Assembly (NCBI GenBank): GCA_946800325.1
Contig: OX326961.1
Coordinates: forward strand, 10,972,215-11,036,214
DNA: 64,000 nucleotides
Direction of reading: 5' to 3'
Origin: Luzula sylvatica
Taxonomy: Eukaryota; Streptophyta; Magnoliopsida; Poales; Juncaceae
Shown here: positions 22,776 through 34,350 of the stretch, one piece after another
Layout of the letters: the number at the start of each line of letters is the position of its first letter
Numbering within the stretch: position 1 is the first letter of the stretch
Translations under genes and position numbers: made by a program
Notes under the pieces: model-generated
Seen by the model: only the letters and a program-made list of their open reading frames with translations
Databases searched by the model: none
What the model was told of the DNA's origin: nothing

Positions 22776-24655
22776 TTTACGAAGAAGTTAAAATGAAATA
22801 ATGGGAGTCCATAATAAAATCGGCATATTCTCATTTTTTATAAACACAACTATTAAACTATTTACGAGTCAATATATTTATTTCAAAATGCTGCACAAAC
22901 AAAAGTTTACTTTCCGAAATGTAAATAGCAAAATATAACTTTACAATTAATAGACATTCAATACGGGATTTTTTTATTTATTTCATTGTATAGTAGTGAA
23001 GACAAATCTAGTCTAGATGTTATTTAATAATAGATACAAAAAAAATCGTGACTTAAGATTATTTGACAAGAATTACATATATATTCTCATCACAAGTTAT
23101 AGTCAATTAAGTACTTCACGAGATGGTTAGTTGTCATCAATGTACACTCTTTTACATAACCAAAAAGTAGTGTCTTTCACTTTCACTGTCTAGCAAAGTC
23201 TGAATAGGCAAAGAATATTATAAGCTCTCGCCCATTATTCAATTGTTATCCAATTGTAAAGGCCTCTATATTTAGTTATTATTCATGTACAAAATTGTCT
23301 ACACAAAATAATTATGAATACATATCAGAATTTCAATGGACATAAATTAAACTCAACTTACCTAACTGACTTGATACAAAACTTGCTAGAAAATTTATCC
23401 GAGCAATTCTTCTCTGTATGCAAGCAAAAGTTTGATACTTTCCCTGCCAACTTCACAATCATCGAGTGTACTTGAAATGTCGAAATTTTACAAAACTTTT
23501 TTGAAGATCTCAAAATATGCATAAAACCCCTGTAAATTGTTAACACTTTAAGAGTAATCTACAAAATTCTGAAAATGAACAATATAGCCATAAAATATGT
23601 ATACAAATTTAATTCTCAAATACATTGAATTTAAAGAATAAATAAGCAAATGTTAAAAAATCACCTTTTCAAGAACTGCTGAGGTGTGAGTTGTGACGCT
23701 AATTACGATAAATAATCAACAAATATGTCAACTTTATATTCTCAAATCACCTATTAAAAAATTTATATTCTTTTCCACATGGTTGTTCCTAATTACAATA
23801 AATAATCAACAAATATGTCAAGAAATAAGTTGATACAACAAACAATGAAAGAAGAAATGAATATACATGGAATTTTCAAAATTTGACGATTCCAATTATG
23901 CCTTTTGTACCCCTTAAATTTAGAAAATTATCGCATATACCCCGGAAATAAACACTAATTTGAAATATATCCCTCCGAATGACAAAAATATAAAAATACA
24001 CCTAAAAGGGAGAAAAATGTCACATATATCCTTGAAATGAACAAAAATAATCATATGTACCCCTGAATTTCAGACAATTTTACAAATACCCCCGAAGATA
24101 ATTTCTCATCATAAAAAATATATATTGGTTCTACAAAATAATTTATCATCATAATTATACAAATATACACTCTACAAAATATGTCGTACATAAATAATAT
24201 TATTGTCCTTAGTTTTTCTCATCATAAAAAATCATCCAAATTGTGACCCGTTGTATATATACATATGCAAAATAATATATATGGGTTCTTCATGATATTA
24301 GAAAAAAATATATTTACAAAATTTATGGAAGATAGAAATAATAATAAATAAGTGTAATAAATGTCAATCCTCATAAATAGGAATATAATTATCATTTGAT
24401 AAAAGAATTATGAAATCGCTCTTAATTAAGCTATGTTAGCTCTTGCAATAGCGTCATCCTATTAAGTTTTTTTCTTCAAATCAAGAAATATCAATCTAAG
24501 CCTTAGGTGAGATTTTTTTTCCAGCTTTTACATAGAAAATTAAAAAAATAATAAATTTATCATTCTGAAGTTATAATTCAATGCAAGTTCACCCTTTTAA
24601 TACTGCAATCAACAAACGCGTCGAAACCGAAGCACGACAACCATTATAAGAGGGG
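22776..24655. other. AT-rich intergenic DNA, no gene seen
   Basis: No credible gene. The sequence CCTAATTACAATAAATAATC plus flank is repeated at about 23700 and 23790. The region 23890-24120 contains several TACCCC and ATACCCCxGAA motifs, resembling one arm of a MITE whose other arm I do not find. Confidence 0.55.
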
Positions 24656-24661
24656 ACATAC

Positions 24662-25060
24662 ATGCACGTGAAAGACGCAAATTGTATTAACAAATTTTCT
24701 TGTCAGTTCTCACACCAAACCGAAAAGAACCAAACTGTAAGAAAGCTTTACCGTGCCTATGATACTATCAATTTGGCAGTTTCTCGAAAGCAACTTTCCT
24801 TTTCCTCTTGTTACTTTAATTTACCGAAAAAACAAGTTTCTGGCAAACCTTTGTTTGTTAGCAAGCGTTACTGCACCAGTTGTTTCAGTGTGTCGGTATC
24901 TTCAAGCAACCTACCTTTCCTCTCTCGAGAAAACCAATATAAGGAAGGCTCTGAGAAACTACATTTTAGAGCAGTAAGAATCACATTTCCTCGGAAATCA
25001 CTCTGCTCGAATAATTCAAAGAGAATTTTTCATCTCTCCGGTCTCTATGGTAAGATGTAA
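24662..25060 (+). other. Unrecognised 132-codon ORF, doubtful
   Basis: An ATG-initiated frame of 132 codons with Ser-, Lys- and Cys-rich composition and no motif known to me. A second frame across the same DNA (24753-24977) is as good and more hydrophobic. With two competing frames and no family match I give this little weight. Unusually for this neighbourhood, base composition is more balanced than in the flanks, so an exon of an unknown or dead gene is possible. Confidence 0.2.
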
Positions 25061-25554
25061 AATCTATGTGTGTCTACAGCGCGTAGATTGTTCTAATGAT
25101 CTCAGTGGCATTGCTTCCTTTTCTTGTTTAAGAAGACTGAGACAGTCAATTTCTGAAATCAATATGTACAAAGTAGGAATAATTATCATATACCTTTTGA
25201 ATTGATCGTAACAGGAAGTCTCAGTGTTGACTCAATCAAAATTACCTTACTAGATAAGCCTAAGCCAGAAATTATTGTTAATAGTTGATGCTAGAGCGAT
25301 TCATAAAAAATGTGTTATATCAGAACGAATAATTATCATATACCTTTTAACAGTTTGTTATGTAAATCTGGTCTCATGTCACCGCCAGTGTTTGCTCAGA
25401 ATTGATCTCTGATATCAGCATAAGACAGTAATTATAGTACATGTCGATCCGTTTCCATTTTAGAAACTTATCACATTATTATAAATTAAGTAAAACATAG
25501 ATTCAAACCTTATTTCAATATACTAATGTATGATCTAACAAATTTGTTAAATTT

Positions 25555-25771
25555 GACGCAGCCTCTAGCATCATTTTTTGCTCGGAATTTGGTGAACTTC
25601 ACTAGCATGCTGATGAGTCGGCCAGTTGAAACGGTGGCAACCATCATGTACTATAGCAGTACGATGCCAAGGGAGCACACATTGACGCGGCTTGTGGATG
25701 AGGACATTCTTCAGTACAGAAACAACTTCCTCTTAGGGTTTGTTATTGAATTTATGAGATGCCTTTGCTAG
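25555..25771 (+). other. Unrecognised exon-like segment
   Basis: After an acceptor-like TTTGACGCAG the plus strand gives about 70 codons without a stop (start PLASFFARNLVNFTSMLM, later LVDEDILQYRNNFLLG), in a GC-richer pocket of AT-rich DNA. I do not recognise the family. It could be a captured or dead exon. No partner exon is established. Confidence 0.25.
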
Positions 25772-26029
25772 CTTCTTCATTCCTAGTACTATGTCCAGCT
25801 TCAGAAGTTAAACTTGGAGACTCCATCCGACCTTCTTCATCTACTCTATCGAGCTTCTTCATCCCCACTCGTTAGGGCTTCTTCATCTCTATCACGAATC
25901 ACGATTCAGGGCTCAAGTTTTCTATCCTTCACTGCTGCAAGGTGACTAGTTGGAGACGCAAATTTGCAAGTAATTTCTTCTTTTTTCGATTAGAGATGTA
26001 TTTGTACTGAATTTATGACGCTTGTGATG

Positions 26030-26395
26030 AATTTGTTCTTTATTTTTGCTGAATATATGCTGAATTTGTACTTTTTTGGCTGAATTCGGGCTGTTTTGGA
26101 TAATTTCGTGCTGAATTTGTGCTGTTTTGAATGAATTTTTGCTGTTTTTGTTCTGAATTTATCCTTTTCGTGCTGATTTGGTGCTGTTTGTATGCTGATT
26201 TTGCCTAATTTGTACTGATTTGGTACTGTTTTTATGCTGTTTTTGCCTAATTTGTACTGATTTTACCGAATTTGTGATGATTTGGTGCTGTTTTTAGGCT
26301 GATTTTGCCTAATTTTGGCTGATTTTGTCTAATTTATGCTGATTTGTTGCTGTTTTTTTTGCTGATTTTGTCTAATTTGTGCTAAATTTCAATTC
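26030..26395 (+). repeat. Imperfect minisatellite (GCTGATTTGGTGCTG type)
   Basis: The text cycles through TTTGTGCTGATTTGG, TGCTGTTTTT and GCTGATTTTGCCTAATTTG for about 360 bp, with a super-unit of roughly 50 bp. No protein frame runs through it. Confidence 0.75.
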
Positions 26396-26424
26396 AGGGT
26401 TTTGTATTTTGTTGTATTTTGATG

Positions 26425-26538
26425 ATATTTTATTGTATTATGGTTCAACCGTTTTTAACCGTTTTTTAACCGTTTTACGGGTAAAACACTAAAACGGTGC
26501 CGGACCGTTCCGTACCGTTTTCCGTCTTTTACAACACT
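26425..26538. mobile_element. Truncated hAT MITE end (ACCGTTTT-rich)
   Basis: AACCGTTTTT and CCGTACCGTTTTCCG repeats end in TTTTACAACACTG, almost the same as the right end of the complete element at 44108-44817. No left end or target duplication is found, so this is a fragment. Confidence 0.5.
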
Positions 26539-26713
26539 GATTAAGAGCATTTATGTGTTCCAATAAAAAAAACGATCTTTTGTATTATTTGTTTTTCTTT
26601 TTCTTGAACTTATAATTTGGGAAAATTTAGTGAGTTGGCTTATTAGCATATGGATATCCCTATGAGCAGATTTTGTAAATAATTAAAACTAGTCATGTTC
26701 TATTTGTTGCCAG

Positions 26714-27969
26714 CAATGTTTTTAAAACCGGACCGGACAACGACCCGGCCGAGTCTTGGGTCGCCGGTTCACTGGTCGGACCGGTGGGTCAACCGGTTTA
26801 ATGGCTCGTTTGAAAATGCAAAAAAATTATCATATGTAATAAAGTAAATTTCAAATATCACGCACAAAATTTTTAAATGTTTCAATCCAATTATTCAACC
26901 AAAAAAAGTACGAAGTTTGATACTCAATTAACATATAAATACCATGGAATCAATTAATTTAACTTAAAATAAATAGGAAGTTCAATGAAAGATCCAATAA
27001 TTTATTACGGTATTAATATAAGTTCACTACTATGTTGCGCGGAAACTCCAAAAAACCGAATTTAGCCGTATCCGTATCGTATCCTATATCATATGTTAAA
27101 TTGCCGTATCGCCGTATCCGATACGCGTTGCCGTATCGACGTATCCGTGCAACACAGGTTCACTATGCTGTAGGTAATAATTTACACTGCACAGGGGTCT
27201 AAATAATAATTATTGCATGAATATAAATGATAATGTACATTTACAATTTTACAGGGATATAAATAAATAATATAACAACGGTACAAATAATAATTTACAA
27301 GGGTATAAATATAGTTTTACAGGGGTAAAATGATATTTTGTAGGGGAATACATGAAATTTCATAAACAAATTGAATTTGAATTAGATTGAGAACTGATTG
27401 TAGTGCAAGGGCATTACAATTAAAAAAAAAAACTGAACGCAAGTAAGACAAAATCAGATTGAGAAATTTCGTTAATTTAACAATTGTTGTTTTCTTAGTT
27501 TTGTAATTAAAGAAAGATTAAAAATGTAACTGCGAAACTAAGAATAAACTGAGAACTTTATAATCAGAGAATAAACTGAGAATAAACCAAAACTGAAAAT
27601 TGGAGTTGGATCGCAAAGAATGGCTCAATTGATCAAACAAATAACAAAATTACACATTTTATTATCAAAAAGTAGAGATTAGCTGAAAATCGCATAGAAA
27701 AAACATGTTTTGGGATAAAAATTGGCTGATCGGTGAGATTTGTTGAGAGATACTAAAACCTAGAAGGCTCGCAGTGGAGAATGACAATGAAAAAACCGGC
27801 CGGTTTTCTTGGTTCGGTCTGGTCTGGTTTTTCGTATTAAACCGGCCGGTTCAAGTTTTTCTAGCGGTTAATATGCATGTCCGATCCATTGAATGGACCG
27901 ACCCGTTTTTTCAACCGGGTCCGATTTTCTCGAGTGAACCGGCCGGTCCGGTCCGTTTTAAAAACAGTG
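26714..27969. mobile_element. Non-autonomous hAT element (ACCGG-rich ends)
   Basis: The left end reads CAATGTTTTTAAAACCGGAC and the reverse complement of the right end reads CACTGTTTTTAAAACGGACC. An exact 8-bp duplication, GTTGCCAG, flanks it (26706-26713 and 27970-27977). Both subterminal regions are dense in ACCGG/CCGGT (26731-26805 and 27795-27960). Length is 1,256 bp with no transposase. A different MITE is nested at 27030-27157. Confidence 0.85.
27030..27157. mobile_element. GGATACGG-family hAT-like MITE, short copy
   Basis: This 128-bp copy runs from CTATGTTGCGCGGA to TATCCGTGCAACACAG and is flanked by a perfect 8-bp duplication, GTTCACTA (27022-27029 and 27158-27165). It is an internally deleted relative of the copies at 48502-49062 and 49410-49924, and it lies inside the hAT element 26714-27969, so it inserted later. 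Confidence 0.85.
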
Positions 27970-28239
27970 GTTGCCAGGCATCGTCTGCCACATCTCCGCC
28001 ACCAATCCGGTGGCGCAGCATGGTATTTTTTATTTTTTTTCAGAAAAAAACAATTATTATTGAAAATATATAATTATCATGTATAAAAACATATTAAAAA
28101 AATATACTAGCTATTTTCAGATAATATGTATTTATATTTTAAAAAAGGTATGATGGTCACATAAAAAAAAACATAATATTATTCAAAAAAATATGTCAGA
28201 CATACAATAAAATTAAAACTAAAAAATGTATATGATATA

Positions 28240-28505
28240 TTAGTGAACCTTATTGCTTGGTCTATGGCTTAGTTCTATGGTCTAGGTTTATTTAATTTTA
28301 TCTCGTGTATTTGTGTATTTAAAAAGCCCTAACACTAGTGGAAGGATAAAACTTATTTTGTCCTCTCATTTTGTGTTATCCTTCTCTCTCCCAACTTGCA
28401 TCTCTTCCCAAAAAAAGGCAAGTTATATTCTTCCATTAAAAGAGCTAAGTTATATTGCTTCATTTCTCTCTCAATCTTTCTTGTAGTTTTCGCTTAATCC
28501 TAACA
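28240..28505 (+). repeat. 5' LTR of a decayed Copia element (left end uncertain)
   Basis: The LTR ends CCTAACA at 28505 and is followed after two bases by TTGTGTCAAAGTGAGG, a PBS-like stretch that is a degraded relative of the TTGGTATCAGAGC type. Upstream are a TATA-like GGATAAAACTT and pyrimidine-rich leader sequence. The gag frame starts 306 bp further on. The left boundary could not be fixed because no target duplication or partner LTR is visible. Confidence 0.5.
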
Positions 28506-28810
28506 AATTTGTGTCAAAGTGAGGATCTATTCCCGCTGCCATCATCACCAAGATTAATCGATTTTTCGTCGCTATTTTTCTTCGCTGCATTTTTTCGGTT
28601 TTGGTCATTAAAGCTTTCAAGATTTTTGTGAATGAATTTGGAATAATATTATTGTGGTGTGGATGTTGTAAAAGGAGATTTATTCTTTTTTATTTGGTAA
28701 TTTTTTGATTTTGCACAAATTACTTTGTGATTTGGGAATTATTATTGAGAGATTGTATTGTGAGTTTGTGTATTGATTTGTGGATAATTTATTGTGTTAT
28801 TTACGGAAAT

Positions 28811-30265
28811 GTCTAAATATGACATTGAGAAGTATGATGGGAAAACGAATTTTGCACTTTGACAAGTGCGTATGACCGTCATTTTATCGAGTCTTGGACT
28901 TAAACGCGCCATTTATGGAAGGATGTGGATGTGGATGAAAAAGTCATTTCGTTTATCCAATTGTGTTTGAGTAGCTCAACACTTCAAGAAGTCCTTCCGG
29001 AGAAAACCGCTAAGTTCTCTTGGGTAAAATTAGAGGACATTTTTTGAAGAAGTTCCTTACTAACCGGTTACGTTTAAAGTTACGTCTCTACATCTTACAT
29101 ATGGTTGAAGGTACAACAATTTCCAATCATATTTCGGAGTTTGCATCTATTTTGAATGATTTAGATAAATTTGGTGTCAAGGTAGAGATGAGGACCAGGC
29201 CCTTTTATTGCTATCTTCGTTACCTACATCTTATAAATCTTTTAGAGATATGATGATTTATAGTAGAGATAAAATCTCTCTTGAGGTTGTAAAAACTAAC
29301 TTACAAGTAAAGAGTCATCTTGACCATGAAATGACCAATGTTGAGAAGGGGAGTCAAGGTGTTGGTTTGACTGTTGATCGGAGTAAGTCGAAACACCGTA
29401 ATCCGAAAGATGCGAAAACTCATACAAAGTCTAAATACAAAGATGTGACGTGTAATTATTGTAAGAAGAAGGGACACATTGAGGCATATTGTCGGAAACT
29501 TAAAGATAAACAAAAGGCGGATAAAATGTGTACTTCTTCCGAAGTGGTCAGTGTGTCCGAATGTAACATGTCTGATACTCTTTGTGTCGTAGACACCATC
29601 GTTGATGATAAATTTTGTTGGGTTATGAATACGGGTGCATCTCAACCCATGACTCCGAATAGAGATTGGTTTGAACCTATGAGCCGTCTAACGGACGTGT
29701 GATCATGGGTAAACAATTTGTGTAAGGTTGCCGGAATTGGTTCGGTAATAATTAAATTTCATTATGGCAATATTCGAAGGTTAACGGATGTGAGACACAT
29801 ACCCTAATTTAACTAAAAATATGATTTCTTTGGGTTCCCTTGAAGAGAAGGATTGTAAGTTTCAACGTGAAGGTAGAATCCTTCGGGTCTCTAAAGATTC
29901 TCTCACCATCATACAAGGAAAGAGAATTGAAACTTTTTACTTCTTACAAAGTCCAACGGTCTCGGTCTAGGCATCTATTGCAAGTTCGGCCTCGACTGAT
30001 TTAAATGTCACAAAATTTTGGCATATGAAGTTAGGATATATGAGCGAGTGTGGAATGACAATTTTAAGTAAGAGAGGTTTATTGAGAAACAAATACACAT
30101 GCAATTTACCATTTCGCGAGCATTGTGTATTTGGAAAACATAAGCTGTTAAGCTTCTCTACTGTTAAGCTTCTCTACGGCCATTAACTTGACAAAGAGAA
30201 CATTAGATTATATCAATTCATATATGTGGGGACTCTCTAATGTGCCATCAATTGGTAAAGGTTCC
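28811..30265 (+). pseudogene. Copia gag-protease-integrase, 5' part (decayed)
   Basis: Starts ATG (MSKYDIEKYDGKTNFAL) and then hits a TGA where Copia gag has the conserved Trp, so decay begins at once. Read across frames, the order is: UBN2-type gag (VEGTTISNHISEFASILNDL, then SSLPTSYKSF), a CCHC knuckle (CNYCKKKGHIEAYC, about 29450-29492), the protease motif with its catalytic Asp replaced (MNTGAS at about 29625), the GAG-pre-integrase region (FWHMKLGYMSECGM) and the beginning of the integrase core, where the usual HSD reads NSY. At 30265 it is cut by the LTR element 30266-37743 and resumes at 37744. The style matches TNT1-94/Tork-like polyproteins. Confidence 0.85.
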
Positions 30266-31865
30266 TGTTGATTAATTCTAACCTAGAAGGGGGTGAATAG
30301 GTAACCTAGGGGGCAATTTTCGACTAGGTATACAAATTCTTCTTGCGGAAGCTAATTAATGAAATTTGAATAGAGTAGAAAATACCGAACACGTGAACAC
30401 ACGATGTTGATTACGGAGTTCGGTAGGTGGTTGCTTATTAGCTTTAACTCACCCTTTACTTGCTTAATCGACCGATTCGATTAGTGGCAAGTACCTACGT
30501 CTCCGGGAATGCCTTGTGCCTCTTTTTGGCTTTCGATTGAATTCCAACTCAACTCGATTACAAGGATTTGCCTAGATCGATTTACACGCTTCTATCGATC
30601 TATAGCTAAGGCTCTTTACACTTTTTGTACTAGCCTATTACAATTTCTAAATATGAACTAAAACGTGATCGGTCACGCAAGTTGGAAATAGTATTTGAAG
30701 GGAGAAGAGGGAAATCTAATCTCTAAGAATGTTTTAGAAGATTATCTAACTCAATGGTATAGCAAGGATTCTCTCTTTGGAAGGTATAATTTGGATAGTT
30801 GAAGTGATGAGAGAGAATGAGGGAAGGGTTCTATTTATAGAACACATAGTCCCTTCCCTCACTTGCTTATTCTGAATAGTCCGTTGCAACGGACATATGG
30901 TCCGTTGCAACGGAGTGATTCAAAAACTAGCCGTTGGAGGCTGCCGTACTTGAATTTATTACACAGTCCGTTGTAACGTAATTAGTCCGTTACAACGGAA
31001 CTCTGTGTTAGCTAGTCCGTTGCCACGGACTTGTGTCCGTTACAACGGACCTTCTACTGAGACACCACTTCATCTTTGGATTTAATTCCCGTTGCAACGG
31101 AGAGTTTTCCGTTACAACGGGATGAGGTGTTCCGTTACAACGTATTGGTTAATCCGTTGCAACGGACGTATGTGTAAGTTTATACTGAAGTGAAGCAAGA
31201 ATGTCCGTTACAACGGACATTGATGTCCGTTACAACGGACATTCTTCTGTGACAGGCTTCCTCATTGGAAATAAAATAACGTTGCAACGGAGATAGAGTT
31301 CCGTTACAACGTACATTTCCGTTACAACGTATTGGTGATTACGTTGCAACGGACTATACTGGTTTTTCCCATGTTGAATAAATCGAGTAGTTCCGTTACA
31401 ACGGACTGGAATTCCGTTGCAACGGACATACTGATTTCAGCCTTTTTAATTGAATTCAAGTACTTTTTCATTGAGTTTAATCTTTTAAACAAGTTTAGAG
31501 ATACCTATATATTGTATTGATGATTAGGTAGATATCCCAACTTGCGGAATCTTCTATGTCTTGATCTTCTTCGCAATTCTTCAATGTCTTGATTCATGTG
31601 CGTCTTGATTGATCCTTTCATTTTGTACCTATCTCCTACACATTTATCTTGCTATATATTGTATTGATGATTAGGTAGATATCCCAACTTGCGGAATCTT
31701 CTATGTCTTGATCTTCTTCGCAATTCTTCAATGTCTTGATTCATGTGCGTCTTGATTGATCCTTTCATTTTGTACCTATCTCCTACACATTTATCATGCT
31801 AGATTTCGTTAGTAGTATCGACATTGTATTTGAGATAATCAAACAATAGGAAATTTGAACCAACA
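30266..31865 (-). repeat. 3' LTR of the young element
   Basis: The 1,600-bp LTR holds a dense cluster of 14-bp palindromes (TCCGTTGCAACGGA, TCCGTTACAACGGA and variants) at 30880-31426 and a tandem duplication of about 147 bp (31512-31658 and 31659-31805). Both are also in the other LTR, so they predate the insertion. The segment TTCTATTTATAGAACACATA near 30830 is a TATA-box candidate for minus-strand transcription (TATAAATAG). Confidence 0.92.
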
Positions 31866-31880
31866 AACTCCCCCTTTTGA
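31866..31880 (-). promoter_or_regulatory. Polypurine tract of the young element
   Basis: On the minus strand TCAAAAGGGGGAGTT abuts the 3' LTR (next bases TGTTGGTTC), the expected position and composition of the plus-strand primer. The following 31881-32387 is untranslated, AT-rich sequence containing further CTCCCCCT runs (31953, 32011 and 32029), possible additional PPT-like tracts. Confidence 0.85.
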
Positions 31881-32387
31881 TTCATTTCAAAACAATGTCG
31901 ATTTGGAGAGATACATCGATTATCGGTATCTTTCCAATACGATTATCCTTTCTCCCCCTTTTTGAAAGTGGATTAAAAGGGATTGAATTGGAAAAATCAT
32001 GAAGGAAAGCTCCCCCTACATACAAGCTCCCCCTAAACACGTGCATATCGCGCGTGTATAAGCTTTGATGGAGTTGAATACTCTTTTAAATTATGAATGA
32101 TTTTTGAGATTAATATGTGATATAATTTTCGAGTTTTAGTAATGAGAAAGTTACCAAGTAATATAATACTCATTTGCACAAATATTTTAACGAAATCAAC
32201 TCTTAATCATAAATTCAAGTTCATACAAGCAAACATGCATGGATACACATACGAAATAGCGTAATTAAAACAAGTTTTTCGAAAACAAACATGACAAGAC
32301 ACATGCAAATAGATAATAATAATTTTTTTTTTTTTTTTTAGAAAATATTTTTACGCTCTAATGAGCTAGGTGGACGCACACTCCGCT

Positions 32388-33746
32388 CTAATCATCTCCG
32401 GTTGAGTCTTCGTCATCGGGATTGTTGTTGGATTGGAAACGACGGTTCATTGTCTCAAATTGGTTATCGACGTAGTCATATAGTTCGGCACGGAGTTGAA
32501 CCGCATGGCTTCGGGTGAGAGTGTTATCAACCAAGACCTCATCGCGTGCCGCAAGAACGGTATCGCGGGTCACGCGATTATCGGCGAAAATCTCATCGCG
32601 GATCGCAAGAATGGAATCGCGGGTCATGCGATTGTCGGCGAAGATCTCATCACGGACCGATTCGACGTGTGTATTTTGTTGGAGAGTTTGTGCCGCGAGA
32701 AGTGCTTGTATATCCTCAAGAGAGAACGATGCTTGAGTTGATGAGCTGGAGCCATCGTTGAGGGCACGCCGTTTGGGCCCGCGATAGGATTCCGGAGGAT
32801 CGTTCGTCTCTTGCGCGGGAGGGTTAAACGGAACCCATGCGGAAGGAATTTCCGGAAAGGAATAGGGACCAGCTCGGTTGTTATGAGAATAGTGATCCGA
32901 GAGTCCTCGGGAGGTCTTTCGAGTTAGTCCAAAGACTTCGAGGCGTTCGGGGAGTAAGAGATTTTCGGTTGGGACTTTCCCGAATGGCCAATCCGATTCC
33001 GGTATAATAATCCCGGTTTTGAAACATGCGAGTGTAATAATGTGTCCATAAGGTAGGGAAGATGTGCCGACTCGCAACGAGTATTCCATATGCTTGATTA
33101 TCAAGTTTGGAATGTGGATGGATGGTGTGTCTTGGTACCAAAGATTGTAGATCAATACCTTGTTTCGGGTTTCGAGATTGGTTTTGAGTTTGACAACTGG
33201 GGTGAGAATGTTGTTCCCGATTTGCCAAGTAACCCGGAGATTTGGTTCGTATTTGGTGGAGTAAAAATACGTTCGATCATTGGTGGTGATGTTTTCTACT
33301 TCTTCCGAGTCGTTTCCGTGATACGAATCACCACGACTAATGTAGAACTTCTCACCGGCCGCGGACAACCCAAGCCATTCGATTAAATTTGATTCGGAAA
33401 TAATTATCTCCTTACCGAGGAGATAGCTTCGAATGCACTTCTCATCATCGTCATGCGTGGCGTGGGCGTAGAAAAGACGCACGATTTCTTTGTATGCGGG
33501 GTATTGAAGACCGCATAACCCACCGAGGCTCCAATTTTGGATGCGAGGTAGTACGGTTTCGCGAAGTGTGATAGCCTCGGAAGGAATGTCCACGAAAAAA
33601 CATTTCGCCACCGGACGCTCTTTGAATTCGTCGTGATATTTGCGAGCTCTCGTAATTGATTCGAAAAGGTAATGATTCTCGGTATTTTGAAACTCGAATC
33701 GGCGAGGACCGGTTGGTAATGGTCGTTTGGCCCTTTTGGTAGACAT
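32388..33746 (-). CDS. ORF2 of the young element, plant-transposon-protein-like
   Basis: A complete 452-codon frame starts ATG (MSTKRAKRPLPTGPRRFEF) and ends TAG. The N-terminal 300 residues (RPVAKCFFVDIP, LPRIQNWSLGGL, IVRLFYAHA, YLLGKEIIISESNLIEWLGL, PYGHIITLACFKTGI) have the layout of the 'putative plant transposon protein' domain found in many plant LTR elements. Residues about 300-340 are Pro/Ser-rich and probably disordered. Near 365-420 an 18-residue module (RDEIFADNRxTRD) is repeated three to four times and looks helical or coiled coil. The acidic tail ends DDEDSTGDD. It has no protease, integrase or RT motif. Its biochemical role is unknown. It is intact, unlike most frames here. A GA-rich leader and a palindrome cluster (34017-34350) precede it. 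Confidence 0.85.
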   Translation of the reverse strand: MSTKRAKRPLPTGPRRFEFQNTENHYLFESITRARKYHDEFKERPVAKCFFVDIPSEAITLRETVLPRIQNWSLGGLCGLQYPAYKEIVRLFYAHATHDDDEKCIRSYLLGKEIIISESNLIEWLGLSAAGEKFYISRGDSYHGNDSEEVENITTNDRTYFYSTKYEPNLRVTWQIGNNILTPVVKLKTNLETRNKVLIYNLWYQDTPSIHIPNLIIKHMEYSLRVGTSSLPYGHIITLACFKTGIIIPESDWPFGKVPTENLLLPERLEVFGLTRKTSRGLSDHYSHNNRAGPYSFPEIPSAWVPFNPPAQETNDPPESYRGPKRRALNDGSSSSTQASFSLEDIQALLAAQTLQQNTHVESVRDEIFADNRMTRDSILAIRDEIFADNRVTRDTVLAARDEVLVDNTLTRSHAVQLRAELYDYVDNQFETMNRRFQSNNNPDDEDSTGDD

Positions 33747-34016
33747 TTTCGAGAGAGAGAGAGAGAATCAGGGTTTCGAGTTATGAAGAGTGTGAGGAGT
33801 GGTGAGGGAATGAAGAGAGAATAGGGATTAAAATAGTTGGATTTTTCGATTTTTAGAAGAGGAAGGAGTTTAACTTTGAGGAATAGGAAGAGATTTTCGT
33901 TTTTGGAGAAGAATCTCGGAGGTTTTGAGAAGTGGAAACAGTTTTTCGAAGTGGAGAGAAGTGAAGAGAGTGGAGAGAGAAACCAGTCGAACAGTTTTTA
34001 TGCAGTTATCGTGAAG

Positions 34017-34350
34017 TCCGTTGCAACGGAAGTGTAGTTCCGTTATAACGCAACTGTCGATTTGGGGGTATTTCAGCTGGAATTGCAGAATTCCGTTATA
34101 ACGAACTATGTTCGTTGCAACGGACACATACGTTGTAACGGAATGGTTAATCCGTTGTAACGGACTTCTGTGTTTGGAGAGGTTTTCAGACCTCAGTTGG
34201 TCCGTTGGAACGCAGAGACTTACATTGTAACGGAGAGGTTATGTCCGTTGCAACGGATTGGTTTATACGTTATAACGGACTTTATGATTTCGCAGGTTTT
34301 GGCTTGGCCTCTTATGTCCGTTGTAACGCACATTGGTTCGTTATAACGGA
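34017..34350 (-). promoter_or_regulatory. Internal palindrome cluster upstream of ORF2
   Basis: About ten copies or half-copies of the LTR palindrome recur here: TCCGTTGCAACGGA at 34017, TTCCGTTATAACG at 34040, GTTCGTTGCAACGGAC near 34110, and TCCGTTGTAACGGA near 34152. The cluster lies 270 bp upstream of the ORF2 ATG, between the gag-like ORF and ORF2. Regulatory function is inferred from position and similarity to the LTR; the repeats themselves are directly visible. The rest of 34351-34892 has no gene and contains a poly-T tract near 34657. Confidence 0.6.

Noticed and set aside
30880..31426. Regularly spaced palindromes that look a little like CRISPR repeats with spacers
   Set aside because: Copies vary in sequence and spacing, lie in both LTRs of a plant retrotransposon and have no cas genes nearby. 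They are LTR regulatory palindromes.
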